From NCBI GenBank assembly GCA_002422425.1, contig DIVG01000073.1:48597-112596 (forward strand): a stretch of DNA of 64,000 nt, read 5' to 3'. This DNA is from Akkermansiaceae bacterium UBA6138 (GTDB taxonomy: Bacteria; Verrucomicrobiota; Verrucomicrobiia; Verrucomicrobiales; DEV007). A program made the translations under genes and the position numbers. Of the stretch, positions 26,162-36,709 are shown piece after piece. Every line of letters begins with the position of its first letter. The first letter of the stretch is position 1. Below the pieces are notes generated by a model. The model had not been told where the DNA came from and did no database searches. It was given only the letters and a program-made list of their open reading frames with translations.

Positions 26162-27067
26162 ATGACTCCACTCCCTCATTCGCTGCCACCTCTTTTCTGC
26201 TGCCTCTCTTTCGCCCTTTCTGAAGCGATGACGGCCGCCGATCCTGACATTAGCACAGTGCCCGCCGATCTCGTCATTCCGTCTATCACTTCGGGCGAAC
26301 CGGCGGCGGGGAAGCGGGTCTTTTACCGGTTGCCCGGTGACGCAGCGACGGTGCCGGAGATGGTGCTTTACCTGCCGAGGGACTGGACGCCGGAGGGGCG
26401 CTTCCCGGTGATCGTAGAGTATGCAGGGAACGGCAACTATCAGAACAAATACGGTGACGTCAGCACGGGACGTCCCGAGGGGAGTCAGCTCGGCTACGGT
26501 CTCACCGGGGGCATCGGGGCGGTCTGGGTGTGTCTGCCTTTTTTAAACGGGGCGGGCGACGGGCTTGCGATCACGTGGTGGGGGGATTCGCCGGACCATC
26601 GGCCCGAAGCGACGGTGGCACTGGCAAAGCGGGCGGTGCCGGCGATCTGCGAACGCTTTTCGGGAGATGCGGAGCGGGTCATCCTCTGCGGCTTCTCGCG
26701 AGGGGCCCTCGCCTGCAATGCGATCGGCCTGCATGATGAGGAGATCGCGTCGCTCTGGCGCGGTTTTTTCAGCTACAGCCATTACGACGGGGTGAGAGAG
26801 CAGTGGCCCTATGCCGGATCGGATCGGGAGTCGGCCCGATTGAGGTTGCATCGTCTTGGCGGACGACCTCAGTTCATTTGTCAGGAAGGTTCGGTGGAGG
26901 CGTCACGGGAGTATCTCAAGTTAACCGGGGCGAAAGCGGATTTTACCTTTTTAAAAACGGGCTTTCGTAATCACAACGACGGCTGGTTGCTGCGTCCCTC
27001 CCCGGCGCGCGAGGTGGCGAGGGAGTGGTTGCGGCGGATCCTTTCAGACGACGGGCTGACCCGCTGA
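26162..27067 (+). CDS. Secreted alpha/beta hydrolase-like protein
   Basis: 301 aa. The N-terminus is a probable signal (LPPLFCCLSFALSEAMTAADP). The core shows PEMVLYLPRDWTPEGRFPVIVEYAGNG (early strands), ILCGFSRGALACNA with the nucleophile Ser in G-x-S-x-G, YDGVREQWPYAG, and late NHNDGWLL with a likely catalytic His. This is the poly-hydroxyalkanoate depolymerase/esterase-like branch. The substrate is unknown. It is convergent with the glucan synthase gene, 35 bp away. Confidence 0.78.
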   Translation: MTPLPHSLPPLFCCLSFALSEAMTAADPDISTVPADLVIPSITSGEPAAGKRVFYRLPGDAATVPEMVLYLPRDWTPEGRFPVIVEYAGNGNYQNKYGDVSTGRPEGSQLGYGLTGGIGAVWVCLPFLNGAGDGLAITWWGDSPDHRPEATVALAKRAVPAICERFSGDAERVILCGFSRGALACNAIGLHDEEIASLWRGFFSYSHYDGVREQWPYAGSDRESARLRLHRLGGRPQFICQEGSVEASREYLKLTGAKADFTFLKTGFRNHNDGWLLRPSPAREVAREWLRRILSDDGLTR

Positions 27068-27102
27068 GAGGGCGGGCCGCCCCTTTTCGATGCCGTCGTC
27101 GG

Positions 27103-30100
27103 TCATATCACCTGGAGCTCGATCCGGTGATCGCGTCTGTCATCGACAAGGCGGACGCTACTGCCGGCAACCGGTTTGCCGTCGACGGTGAGTCCAGGCT
27201 GTTCGCCGCCCCCGTCGGTGCCTCGCGAGACGGTGAGATGGTAAAACGTTTCGCGGAAACGGTAGTGGAAGCGGAAAGAATCCCAATCCTTCGGGAGGAG
27301 GGGGTTGAGATGGAGCAGGTCGCTCTCGAGCTCAAGCCCGAAGAGGGTCTCGACGATGAGCCGATACATCCAGCCGGACGATCCGGTATACCAGCTCCAG
27401 CCGCCGCGTCCGGTGTGGGGGGCGACGGAGTAAATGTCCGCAGCGACGACGTAGGGTTCGATGCGGTAGCGTTCCACTCCGGCGGGATCGAGGGAGTGGC
27501 GGATGGGATTGAGGAGATTAAAAAGTTCCCACGCTTTGTCGGTGTCGCCCATCGCGGCGAAGGCCATCGCGGTCCAGATCGCGGCGTGGGTGTATTGGCC
27601 GCCGTTTTCCCGCACGCCGGGGATGTAGCCTTTGATGTAGCCGGGCTCGAGTTCGGACTTGTCGAAGGGCGGATCGAAGAGCTGGATGAAGCCGTCTTCC
27701 CGCCGCACAAGGTGACGATCGACGCTGTCCATGGCAAGACGGGTGCGCTCGTGATCGCCGGCTCCGGAGAGGACGGCCCAGCTCTGTGCGATGGAGTCGA
27801 TGCGGCACTCTTCGTTTTCGGAAGAGCCGAGCGGGGTGCCGTCGTCGAAGTAGGCGCGGCGATACCATTCTCCGTCCCAGGCGTTTTTCTCGACATGTTC
27901 CTGCAGGGCGGCGGCGTGTTCGTCGCAGAGGGAGGCAAAGGCGTCGTCGCCCCGGGATCGGGCGACGGGGACGAAGCGTTGAAGGACGTCGTAGAGGAAA
28001 AACGCGAGCCAGACACTCTCGCCGCGGCCTTTTTCTCCGATGAGGTTCATGCCGTCATTCCAGTCGCCGCAGCCGATGAGGGGAAGACCGTGTTCGCCGT
28101 AGCGGAATCCGTTTTTGATGGCCCGCACGCAATGGTCGTAAAGGGTGCCGTCTTCGCCGGAAGGCTGGGGGAGATCGTAGTAGGACTCCTCGTCGGCGTT
28201 GACCGGTCGCCCCTGGAGGTAGGGCACCCGGACTTCGAGTACACCGGTGTCGCCGGTCGCTTTGACGTAGCGGCTGACGCAATAGGGGAGCCAGAGGTAG
28301 TCGTCGGAGAAATGGGTGCGCACCCCGCGACCGCCGGGTGGATGCCACCAGTGCTGCACATCGCCTTCGAGAAACTGCCGGCTCGCGGCGCGGAGGAGGT
28401 GCTCGCGGGTCGTCCAGGGGGCGGCGTGGAGCAGGGCGGCGGTATCCTGCAACTGATCGCGGAATCCGTAGGCGCCGCCGGACTGGTAGTAGCCGCTGCG
28501 GCCCCAGTAGCGACAGGCGAGGGTCTGATACTCAAGCCATCCGTTGACGAGCAGATTGAGAGCGGGATCGGGGGTCTCGGCATGGACGACGCCGAGGGTG
28601 CGTTTCCAGAATTCCCAGACTCCTTCGAGGGCCGCTCGTGCGTTGGTCCGGCCGCTGTGACGACGAATGAGGTGCCTCGCCTCATCGGTGTCGTTGCCGG
28701 CACCGATGAGAAAGACGATTTCTTTTTCCTGTCCGCTCGCGAGATCGAAGGGCACCTGCAGAGCCGCGCAGGAGTCGGCGGTCGTGCCCGCGCATCCGGA
28801 GAGGAGGGCCTGTAACATTGCCGCCGGTCGTGCGACGGTGCCGTTTCGCCCGAGGAACTCGGTGCGGCTGCAAGTGACCGATCGGTTTGGATCGGAGACG
28901 CTGACGAAGGCGGTTTTTCCGGCGAATTCGCGCTGGTAGTGATTTCTTGCGAAGACGGCTCCGGCGGTGGCGTCGTATTCGGTGACGATGTGCATGAGAT
29001 TGTCGTGACGCCACTGGCCGAGGACCCATTCCCAGTAGCCGGTAAGAGAGAGACGGCGGGGACGGTCGGATCGGTTCCGCACTTTCACGACGACAAATTT
29101 CACCGGTGAATCGGTCGCAACATAGGTCCACATCTCGCTGTGGATTTCGTTCTCGGCGTATTCGAAAACGCTGTAACCAAATCCGTGGCGGGTCGTGTAG
29201 GTGCCGTTGCCGCGGGCGGGGAGGGGAGTGGGCGACCAGTAGTGGCCGGTCTCTTCATCGCGAAGGTAAAAGGCTTCTCCACCCGGATCTCCGACCGGGT
29301 CGTTGTGCCACGGGGTGAGCCGGAACTCATGGGCATTATCGACCCAGGTGTAGGCGGACCCGCTTTCGGAAACGACGGAACCGATATTGGCATTGGCGAG
29401 GATGTTGACCCAGGGAGCGGGAGTGACTTCGCCGGGTCGCATGCGAATGACATACTCGCGCCCGTCGTGGGTGAAGCCACCGGTGCCGTTGAAGAAAATG
29501 AGTTCTCGCGGCGATCCCGGATCGGGCGGGGAGGTGGCGAGGTGGTTCCGAGTCGGGGTAAAACGCCGGATCTTCCTCCCCGGCGGGGCAAGGCGGGTGA
29601 TCTGCTGCGAGAGGGTCTCGGCGCTGTCGGTGAGGATGACGCGGGCGACTGTCTGGAGGAGAATGCGATCCTCTTCGGTGAGGTCCTCGCTGCGCCGGAC
29701 GAAGATTCCCCCCGGTCGATCAACGCGATGGGCTTCGCTTCCGGAAGCGATGAGGCCGTTGATGCGATCCTGGAGGTCCTGTCGATAGCCCGAGAAGTCT
29801 TCGTTGAGAATGACGAGATCCACCTCGAGACCCTTGCCGCGCCAGTAGGCGTGCGCCTTGAGAACATGACGGACGAGTCCGATGCGGTGCATATCGGCGA
29901 TGCGCATCAGGAGGATGGGGAGGTCTCCCGAGATGCCGAAACCCCAGAGCCCCGACTGTCCCGTGCGATTGCGCGCGAGGATGCCTGCTGAGGCGCGATG
30001 CAGGGGATTGGCATAGATCATCGAGCTGGCGAGGCGCGCGTAAAGTTGCGCGTCGGCTTCGGTTGCCTGAAGCTGATGGAGTTCCAGCTGGCTGTGGGAC

Positions 30101-33100
30101 CAGGCCATCTCGAAGGCCCGCGCGGCGAAGCTGGGGTCGCAATATTGCTCGATGAGGAGCATGGCGGCCTCGCGGGTTTCGGCGACGCCGGTGATGAGGT
30201 GCCAGTTGGCGGAAGTCTCGGGATGCATCACGACGCTCTGCCTGATCGACACGATGGGATCGAGGACGGATCCGTCGGTATTCGAAAGCGGACCAACCTC
30301 ATCAAAAGCGGCGGGGTCCTCGCTCGAGCGGGTGCGACCGATGAATTTTCCGCGGCTAGTCTCGTAGGAAACCTCGCCGGCGGGCGCACCCTGGGTCGTC
30401 ATGAGATGGAACATCCAGGGCGGACTCTCCCCGGGAGCGCGGGCGCGACGGGTGCAGAGGATGGCCTGCGATCCGGGCAGAATCTCGGTCTGGACGAAGA
30501 GATTGCTGAAAGCGGGGTGTGCGAGATCGGAGTTCGCCGGTGCGAGGACGACTTCGGCATAGCTCGTCAGTTCGATGCTGCGCTCGTTCGAAGAGAGATT
30601 TGTCAGGGTGATGCGGCGGACTTCGACATCGTCTTCGGGAGAAACGGCGATCTCGGTGTAGGAGTCGATCTCTTCGTCACGGCGTCGATATTCGGCCCGG
30701 CCCTCGACGAAAATGGCCTCGTAATGGTCCGGCTGGCGGCGCGTTGGTTGATAGGCGGAGGACCAGAGAACGCCCGACTTCGTATCGCGCAGGTAGCAGA
30801 AGGTGCCCCGGTTGTCGCTTGTGGCGTCCTCGCGCCAGCGGGTCACGGCGAGATCCTTCCAACGGCTGTAGCCTCCTCCGGCATTGGTTGCCATGACGTG
30901 GTAGCGCCCGTTCGAGAGCAGGTGAACTTCGGGCAGGGGGGTGTTCGGCGTGGTAAAGACACGCATCGTGCAGGCCTCTTTCTCGGGCGGCTTGCGGGCG
31001 GCGCTGACCTCGGCGGCATGCGGTTGCAGGGGGGACGCGATTCTCGGAATACGTTCGCAGAGAAGTAACCCTGAGGCCTTGATATAGGGATCGGAGAGAA
31101 AGCGGCGCTGCATCGGCTGACCGAGAAGAACGGAGCCGAGTGAGAGCAGACTCATGCCCTGGTGGTGCGCCATGTAGCTGCGCAGCGGCACACCGCGTTT
31201 CCCGCGGGGGTTGCGTGAAGGAGTGAAATCGATTGCTTCAAAATGACCGTAAGCACCTTCGTAGCCTTCGGCGGAGAGACGCTCAAGATTTTCACAGGCT
31301 TCGCGGGGATGAACGAGGAGGGCGAGGGCCGAGGCGTAGGGCGCAATGACGAGGTCATCGGCGAGTCCGCGCTTCAGCCCGAGACCGGGCACTCCGAAAG
31401 CGCTGTATTGATAGGTGCCTTGTGCGTCGGTGAGGTGATAGCAGGACTCGGAGATGCCCCACGGCACGCCGCGATGATGGCCATACTCGATCTGTCGCCT
31501 GACGACGGCGCGATAGGTCTCGTCAAGAAGGGTGTTCTCATAGGTGGGCATGAGGAGTAGCGGCATGAGATACTCGAACATGGACCCGCTCCACGAGAGC
31601 AGCGCCATCGCGCCGCCCTGTGTCGTGAGCTGGCGTCCGAGGGCGAACCAGTGATCCTGCTCAAGTTGGCCCCGGGCCACGAGGAGGTAGCTGGCGAGCC
31701 GGGCCTCGGACGCGAGGAGATCGTAAAAGGCGGGATCGAGCCGACGATCGCTGACATTGTAGCCAATCGCGAGGAGGTCGCGCGAAGGGTCGTGGAGGAA
31801 GGAAAAGTCCATCCCGGTCTGGTCGCTGCAGCGAGTCGCGAGGTCTTCGATCAGGGCAACGCGGGCGGCGGCCTCTTCCCCGATGCGCGGCATCGCGGCA
31901 AGGTCGCGGAGGGTCGGGATGGGGGTGGTGCCGCAGTGGCCGGCGAGGATCAATTCGAGGTCCTCAAGAGCAGTGCGGGCCTGGCGTCGGAGGGCGGTGA
32001 TCCACCAATCCTGTCCGCTCTCACCATTGCTCTGGAGGGCCTCGGCGTCGAGGGAAAAGGCTCGCAGCCAGGCGAGAGTGTCATTGATGCCCGCGTCCGT
32101 GGTGGAAGAGCGGGGCAGCTTTTTGGCGAGCCTGCCGGCGGCCGATGTCGTGATCATGCCGAGGGTGTCACGGAGACCGTCCGCGATGGCAGGGGAGAGG
32201 ACGGGCTGGTCCACCAGCTCGAGCAGTCCGGCCCGCAGGGTGTAGAGCGCGCCCGCAAGGTTGCCGCTATCGACACTGGAGACATAAAGTGGCGGGAGGG
32301 GTTTGAGGGTGCGCGTCTCATACCAGTTGTAAAGGTGGCCGCGGTAGCGTTCAAGTCGCTCCATTGTCGCAAGCGCTTTCGCGGTGCGGTCGAGCACTTC
32401 ACCGGTCGAGAGATAGCCGAAGTCGCCTGCCGCGAGATTGGCGAGCAGTCCCATGCCGATGTTGGTCGGTGAGGTGCGCCCGGCGACGACGGGAGCGGGA
32501 ACTTCCTGAAAATTGTCGGGGGCGAGCCAGTTTTCCTCTTCGTTGGCAAAGACTTCGAAGAACCGCCAGGTCTGACGCGCGAGGCGTCGCAGGAAGGTTT
32601 GCTGGGCGGATGTCAGGAGCTCTTCCTTCCGCGAAAGAGGACGGCTGATCCACCAGCCGATCGCGGGAAAGAGTAGCCAAATCAGGAGAACGGGCCCGCT
32701 CACGAGGAGCTCGGCGGGGCGACCGCAGGCAAACGCGACGATCACGGGGAGCGCGAAGACGGGGGCGATCCACATTTCGCGGAAGTATTGTGGCAGCGTC
32801 GTGCAGCGATTGCGCCGGGCATAGCGCGGCGTGTGCCAGAGCATGAGTCCGCGCCGGGTGAAGGGCAGGCGTCCGGCCGAGGCAAGGATGGCATCGAGAT
32901 GGATAAGGGCGCGATAGGGTAGAGAGGAGAGGGAGAGACCGGCTTCGGCGAGTTCCTTTGCGAGTTCTTTTCCGGTTGTTTCGAGATGGAGGCGGCAGGT
33001 CTGCTCGCGGGGCTTTCGCAGGAGCGAGAGCAGGCTGGTGACGAGCACGGGGAGCAGTAGAAGGGTGAGGACGAGTCCGGTCCAGAAGCCTGTCGGTCCG

Positions 33101-35625
33101 ACGCCGGTGAACCAGCCGGCGATGAGGAGAACGAGCGTCGCCGGCGGCACGAGGCTGCGGCGGAGATTGTCGAAGATTTTCCACCAGCCGAGCTTCGTGA
33201 CGGTGTTGCGGACGCGCTTTTTCCCGGGCGCGGGGACCCGGGGGAGAAGCCAGCCGGCGATCTGCCAGTCACCGCGGATCCAGCGATGGCGTCGGCTCAT
33301 TTCAGCCGGGAAGCTGACGGGATGGTCCTCGTGCAGTTCGACATCGGAGACGAGGGCGGAACGGGCGTAGTTACTCTCGACGAGGTCGTGGCTGAGAATG
33401 AGATTCTCCGGGAAGCGTCCGTTCGTGGAAGCGCGAAAGGCATCGACATCGTAGATCCCCTTGCCGACATAGGAGCCCTCCGCAAAGAGGTCCTGATAGA
33501 CATCCGAGATCTCGGTGGTGTAGGGATCGAGCCCGGCTTCGCCGCAACTGAGCCGGGTAAAGCGCGAGCGATTCGCGGCGAGCAGGCTGATGGGAGTGCG
33601 CGGCTGCAGGATCGCGTAGCCCTCGACGACCCGACCGGTCTGCGGATCAAAGCGGGGCCGGTTAAGCGGATGAGCCATCGAGCCGACGAGTTTGCGTGCG
33701 GCGTCGCGGGGCAGCGCGGTATCGGTGTCGAGGGTAATGACATAACGCACCGAACCGGGATCGACCGGTTCACCGGTGATGATTGTAAAGGGATCGCGGG
33801 GACCGCCCCGGAGGTAATCATTGAACTGCTCGAGCTTGCCGCGTTTACGCTCGTAACCCATCCAGCGTTTTTCATGGGGATTCCAGACGCGGGGGCGATG
33901 GAAGAGATGGAAAATGGCGGGCCCGCCCGGGCCGTAGCGGTCATTGAGTTCCACGATGCCCTCGCTCGCGAGACGGATTAGTGCGGCATCGCTGTCGAGC
34001 GTTTCCGATTCGGCATCGGGCAAGTCAGTAAGAAGGGCGAAGGTGAGATTACGGTCACGGTTGCCGATGTAGCGGAGTTCGATTCCTTCCAGTAAATCGC
34101 TCACCCCGGTGGCGTCAGTGAGTAAGGTGGGGATCACGACCATGGTGCGATGTTCGTCAGGAATTCCTTTGGAAAGATCGAGTCGAGGAATCGGGCGTGG
34201 GCTGAGGAGGCGATTCGTCAGAAGGTTTACCAGGGCAAGGGCCGTCTGCGAGGCGGCGATGACTCCGCCGGTCATCAGCAGCCAGACGCGCCAGTCCGTC
34301 CAGCCGGGGAGGCCACCGATCTGGTGGATGAGGCCCGCAGCGAGCCCCGTGATCATGAGAATGGGAGTGACGTAGCTGGCGATGGGATAGCGTCTCGCGA
34401 AGCCTTTTAAAAAGGCGTGAATGGAAAAGCGAACCCCCAGCTTTTTCTCCAGTTCGGCGCGACCGCGATCGATGAGGTAAAAACCGACATGGCCGGTGCG
34501 ATCGGGGGCTTCCTGACGATCGAGGGCCTCTCTCGCAAGATGGATCGCGGCAGCGGCGACATTTTCCTCGCTTGTAGCGGCGCGACGGGACAACTCCTCG
34601 ACGCGGTGTCGATAACTGTCGCGGGAGCGGAAGTCCATCCCTGCGTAGGCCCCGCCGGGATCGGCTTGCAGGGCCTTTTCGACGACGCTCATGGTCTCTA
34701 CGAAGAGCCGCCAGTCCATCGCGTTCAGGTAACGCAGGCTGCCGATGCTGTGTCCGATCGAGACCTGGTCAGCGGCTTGAGTTTGATTGGCGGCTCGCTG
34801 GAGTTGCTCCCGGGTGAGGTCCTCGTCGGCGAGACGATGCTGCACCCAGCTCTGAACTGTGGCGAGAGCTTGTCCGTTTCCGCGACCGTTGAGGCGGGTC
34901 GTGAATTCCTCCACGAACTGATTCGAAAAAGGCGGATCCGATTCGGCCATTTCAGCGAGGACACGCAGGACCGTGACGGTATCGTCCGACGCGGCGAGGA
35001 GACGGGTCGCCCAGAAGTCCGCGAGGTTGCGATCGCGTCGTTGGCGGGTGATATGCTCGGAGACGCGGCGCAGATTCTCGATGAGTCCGAGACGCAGCAT
35101 AATGGGGACAGCCCAGAGCTCCCCGAGAGTGAGCGGCGTGACGGTTTGGTAGGCGGCGACGAAGTGGCTCACGTTCTCCGCATCGACGCGGGCATCGGAA
35201 TGGGCGATGAGTTCGAGGGCGATCTCATAGACACGTGGAAAACCGGCCGAGACCCCGTTAAGGAGACGCGGTAGTTCCCGGCTGTAGGTGCGCGGGAGGT
35301 GGAGACGCGTTGCACGGATCTGTTGCTCAACGAGGTAAAAGTTATCGAGGAGCCACTCTCCCGCCGGTGCGACCTGACGGTCCCCGCCCTCTGTGGCAGT
35401 GACGAGATCGTAAGCCTCGAAGAGGACCTTTTCATTTTCATCGAGCCTCAGGAGAAGACGGTTCGGCCCGCGCTTCGGGTCGATGTGGTGTTGCCCCGCC
35501 AGGGCGATGGCATGCTGTTGCAGTTGTTCACTGCTGAAAAGCTCCGCCCTTATAGGGAGGCCGCCGGTCGCGGAGTGCGTTTCAAGAGAGGTCCGGGTTT
35601 TCCATCGCAGGGGATTCGTGAGCAT
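27103..35625 (-). CDS. ndvB: Cyclic beta-1,2-glucan synthase (GT84-GH94), NdvB/ChvB type
   Basis: 2840 aa from ATG 35625 (the frame opens 35 codons earlier at 35730). Length matches rhizobial and Brucella synthases (~2830-2870). Residues ~420-490 and ~830-1060 hold membrane helices (VLLIAGWFTGVGPTGFWTGLVL; MWIAPVFALPVIVAFACG). Between them is the GT84 transferase core with ITLDTDTALPRDAARKLVGS (D-x-D near 631). A glycoamylase-like domain follows (TGEVLDRTAKALATMERLERY, YMAHHQGMSLLSLGS near 1488), then two GH94-related regions; the last has GCGDWNDGMNLIG near 2521 with the phosphorylase catalytic Asp. It polymerises UDP-glucose, trims chain length and cyclises the glucan. No NdvA-type exporter or cgmB-like modifier is nearby. 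Confidence 0.93.
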   Translation of the reverse strand: MLTNPLRWKTRTSLETHSATGGLPIRAELFSSEQLQQHAIALAGQHHIDPKRGPNRLLLRLDENEKVLFEAYDLVTATEGGDRQVAPAGEWLLDNFYLVEQQIRATRLHLPRTYSRELPRLLNGVSAGFPRVYEIALELIAHSDARVDAENVSHFVAAYQTVTPLTLGELWAVPIMLRLGLIENLRRVSEHITRQRRDRNLADFWATRLLAASDDTVTVLRVLAEMAESDPPFSNQFVEEFTTRLNGRGNGQALATVQSWVQHRLADEDLTREQLQRAANQTQAADQVSIGHSIGSLRYLNAMDWRLFVETMSVVEKALQADPGGAYAGMDFRSRDSYRHRVEELSRRAATSEENVAAAAIHLAREALDRQEAPDRTGHVGFYLIDRGRAELEKKLGVRFSIHAFLKGFARRYPIASYVTPILMITGLAAGLIHQIGGLPGWTDWRVWLLMTGGVIAASQTALALVNLLTNRLLSPRPIPRLDLSKGIPDEHRTMVVIPTLLTDATGVSDLLEGIELRYIGNRDRNLTFALLTDLPDAESETLDSDAALIRLASEGIVELNDRYGPGGPAIFHLFHRPRVWNPHEKRWMGYERKRGKLEQFNDYLRGGPRDPFTIITGEPVDPGSVRYVITLDTDTALPRDAARKLVGSMAHPLNRPRFDPQTGRVVEGYAILQPRTPISLLAANRSRFTRLSCGEAGLDPYTTEISDVYQDLFAEGSYVGKGIYDVDAFRASTNGRFPENLILSHDLVESNYARSALVSDVELHEDHPVSFPAEMSRRHRWIRGDWQIAGWLLPRVPAPGKKRVRNTVTKLGWWKIFDNLRRSLVPPATLVLLIAGWFTGVGPTGFWTGLVLTLLLLPVLVTSLLSLLRKPREQTCRLHLETTGKELAKELAEAGLSLSSLPYRALIHLDAILASAGRLPFTRRGLMLWHTPRYARRNRCTTLPQYFREMWIAPVFALPVIVAFACGRPAELLVSGPVLLIWLLFPAIGWWISRPLSRKEELLTSAQQTFLRRLARQTWRFFEVFANEEENWLAPDNFQEVPAPVVAGRTSPTNIGMGLLANLAAGDFGYLSTGEVLDRTAKALATMERLERYRGHLYNWYETRTLKPLPPLYVSSVDSGNLAGALYTLRAGLLELVDQPVLSPAIADGLRDTLGMITTSAAGRLAKKLPRSSTTDAGINDTLAWLRAFSLDAEALQSNGESGQDWWITALRRQARTALEDLELILAGHCGTTPIPTLRDLAAMPRIGEEAAARVALIEDLATRCSDQTGMDFSFLHDPSRDLLAIGYNVSDRRLDPAFYDLLASEARLASYLLVARGQLEQDHWFALGRQLTTQGGAMALLSWSGSMFEYLMPLLLMPTYENTLLDETYRAVVRRQIEYGHHRGVPWGISESCYHLTDAQGTYQYSAFGVPGLGLKRGLADDLVIAPYASALALLVHPREACENLERLSAEGYEGAYGHFEAIDFTPSRNPRGKRGVPLRSYMAHHQGMSLLSLGSVLLGQPMQRRFLSDPYIKASGLLLCERIPRIASPLQPHAAEVSAARKPPEKEACTMRVFTTPNTPLPEVHLLSNGRYHVMATNAGGGYSRWKDLAVTRWREDATSDNRGTFCYLRDTKSGVLWSSAYQPTRRQPDHYEAIFVEGRAEYRRRDEEIDSYTEIAVSPEDDVEVRRITLTNLSSNERSIELTSYAEVVLAPANSDLAHPAFSNLFVQTEILPGSQAILCTRRARAPGESPPWMFHLMTTQGAPAGEVSYETSRGKFIGRTRSSEDPAAFDEVGPLSNTDGSVLDPIVSIRQSVVMHPETSANWHLITGVAETREAAMLLIEQYCDPSFAARAFEMAWSHSQLELHQLQATEADAQLYARLASSMIYANPLHRASAGILARNRTGQSGLWGFGISGDLPILLMRIADMHRIGLVRHVLKAHAYWRGKGLEVDLVILNEDFSGYRQDLQDRINGLIASGSEAHRVDRPGGIFVRRSEDLTEEDRILLQTVARVILTDSAETLSQQITRLAPPGRKIRRFTPTRNHLATSPPDPGSPRELIFFNGTGGFTHDGREYVIRMRPGEVTPAPWVNILANANIGSVVSESGSAYTWVDNAHEFRLTPWHNDPVGDPGGEAFYLRDEETGHYWSPTPLPARGNGTYTTRHGFGYSVFEYAENEIHSEMWTYVATDSPVKFVVVKVRNRSDRPRRLSLTGYWEWVLGQWRHDNLMHIVTEYDATAGAVFARNHYQREFAGKTAFVSVSDPNRSVTCSRTEFLGRNGTVARPAAMLQALLSGCAGTTADSCAALQVPFDLASGQEKEIVFLIGAGNDTDEARHLIRRHSGRTNARAALEGVWEFWKRTLGVVHAETPDPALNLLVNGWLEYQTLACRYWGRSGYYQSGGAYGFRDQLQDTAALLHAAPWTTREHLLRAASRQFLEGDVQHWWHPPGGRGVRTHFSDDYLWLPYCVSRYVKATGDTGVLEVRVPYLQGRPVNADEESYYDLPQPSGEDGTLYDHCVRAIKNGFRYGEHGLPLIGCGDWNDGMNLIGEKGRGESVWLAFFLYDVLQRFVPVARSRGDDAFASLCDEHAAALQEHVEKNAWDGEWYRRAYFDDGTPLGSSENEECRIDSIAQSWAVLSGAGDHERTRLAMDSVDRHLVRREDGFIQLFDPPFDKSELEPGYIKGYIPGVRENGGQYTHAAIWTAMAFAAMGDTDKAWELFNLLNPIRHSLDPAGVERYRIEPYVVAADIYSVAPHTGRGGWSWYTGSSGWMYRLIVETLFGLELESDLLHLNPLLPKDWDSFRFHYRFRETFYHLTVSRGTDGGGEQPGLTVDGKPVAGSSVRLVDDRRDHRIELQVI

Positions 35626-35787
35626 CGGGAGAGGAGGCGCTGGGCGCGGGAAAAAGCGGGCGTGAACCCGCCCTAGTCGACGATGAGGCCTGATTGCGGC
35701 GTTTTCTATGGGGTGAAACCCTACCACCATCCGGTCGCGGTTCTTTCCGACGAGAGTCGGGCCGCGCGGTGTTTCTGAAACGGAACT

Positions 35788-36615
35788 TCAGAGGAAGCGG
35801 CGTATCATCAGATCAAAAAACCGATCTCCGAGGAGGCGGCGGGCAAGCAGGACCGGCCTGGCAAGATAACCGCTGACGTAGCGCGTCCGCGGCCGCCGCG
35901 AGCGGACCACTTTGACGATGAGATCCGCAATGAGCGAGGGCGGGGACGCCTTGCCGCTGGAAAAAGTGCGCCTCGTTGCCGCCGCCATCTTATGTGCCGT
36001 CCCCGCGTAGGGGCCGTTGCCGGATCGCTCAAGGAGCGGCACGACCGCGAGTTCGCCGAACTCCGTCCCGATCGCCCCGGGTTCGATGATGACGACGCGG
36101 ATGCCGAAGGGGGCGAGCTCAAGTCGCAGGCAGTCGGACCAGCCCTCGAGCGCGTGCTTCGAAGCGTGATACCAGCCGCCTAGGGGGGTGTAGACGCGGC
36201 CGCCCATTGAGGAAATGTTGATGATGGTGCCGCTGCCCTTTTCTCTCATCGACGGGAGGGCGAGTTGCGTGAGCCGGGCGATGCCGAAGAGATTCACTTC
36301 GAACTGGCGGCGTGCCTCCTCGATGGGGACATCTTCGATGGCTCCGTAAGCGCCGAATCCGGCATTGTTCACGAGCACGTCGAGGCGGCCCTCTTTTTCC
36401 AGAATGGAGGAGACGACCGCACTGATCGACGACTCATCCGTCACGTCGAGGGCATGGACGACCGCGCCGGCTTCGCGCAAAGGTTCCATTTTTGCGAGGC
36501 GACGGGCCCCTGCATGAACGCGGTAGCCCCGGGCGAGGAGCGCGCGCACCGCCGCTTCCCCGATGCCGCTGGAGGCACCGGTAACGAGGATGACCTGGGA
36601 AGGCGAGGCGGGCAT
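35788..36615 (-). CDS. Short-chain dehydrogenase/reductase
   Basis: 275 aa from ATG 36615; the frame opens at 36711 but the TGASSGIG cofactor motif sits near residue 9-16 from this start, as normal. Further motifs: LDVLVNNAGFGAYG, INISSMGG (catalytic Ser) and WYHASKHALEGWSD (Y-x-x-x-K). After the core a hydrophobic C-terminal tail (YLARPVLLARRLLGDRFFDLMIRRFL) is typical of classical SDRs related to YqjQ/DltE-type and retinol-dehydrogenase-like proteins. Uses NAD(P)H; substrate unknown. It is divergent from the esterase at 36710. Confidence 0.9.
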   Translation of the reverse strand: MPASPSQVILVTGASSGIGEAAVRALLARGYRVHAGARRLAKMEPLREAGAVVHALDVTDESSISAVVSSILEKEGRLDVLVNNAGFGAYGAIEDVPIEEARRQFEVNLFGIARLTQLALPSMREKGSGTIINISSMGGRVYTPLGGWYHASKHALEGWSDCLRLELAPFGIRVVIIEPGAIGTEFGELAVVPLLERSGNGPYAGTAHKMAAATRRTFSSGKASPPSLIADLIVKVVRSRRPRTRYVSGYLARPVLLARRLLGDRFFDLMIRRFL

Positions 36616-36709
36616 CGAGGAATGAAAGCGCTTCTGGCTACTTTGCCAAGCTGCGGTATTGAGGCAATCCGGCCCTTGCGCGCGGCTTTTCGTATCCCAT
36701 ACTGGGGGC

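Noticed and set aside
27025..28815. 596-codon plus-strand frame over the glucan synthase 3' end
   Set aside because: Shadow of the GH94 domain, which has clear motifs on the minus strand.
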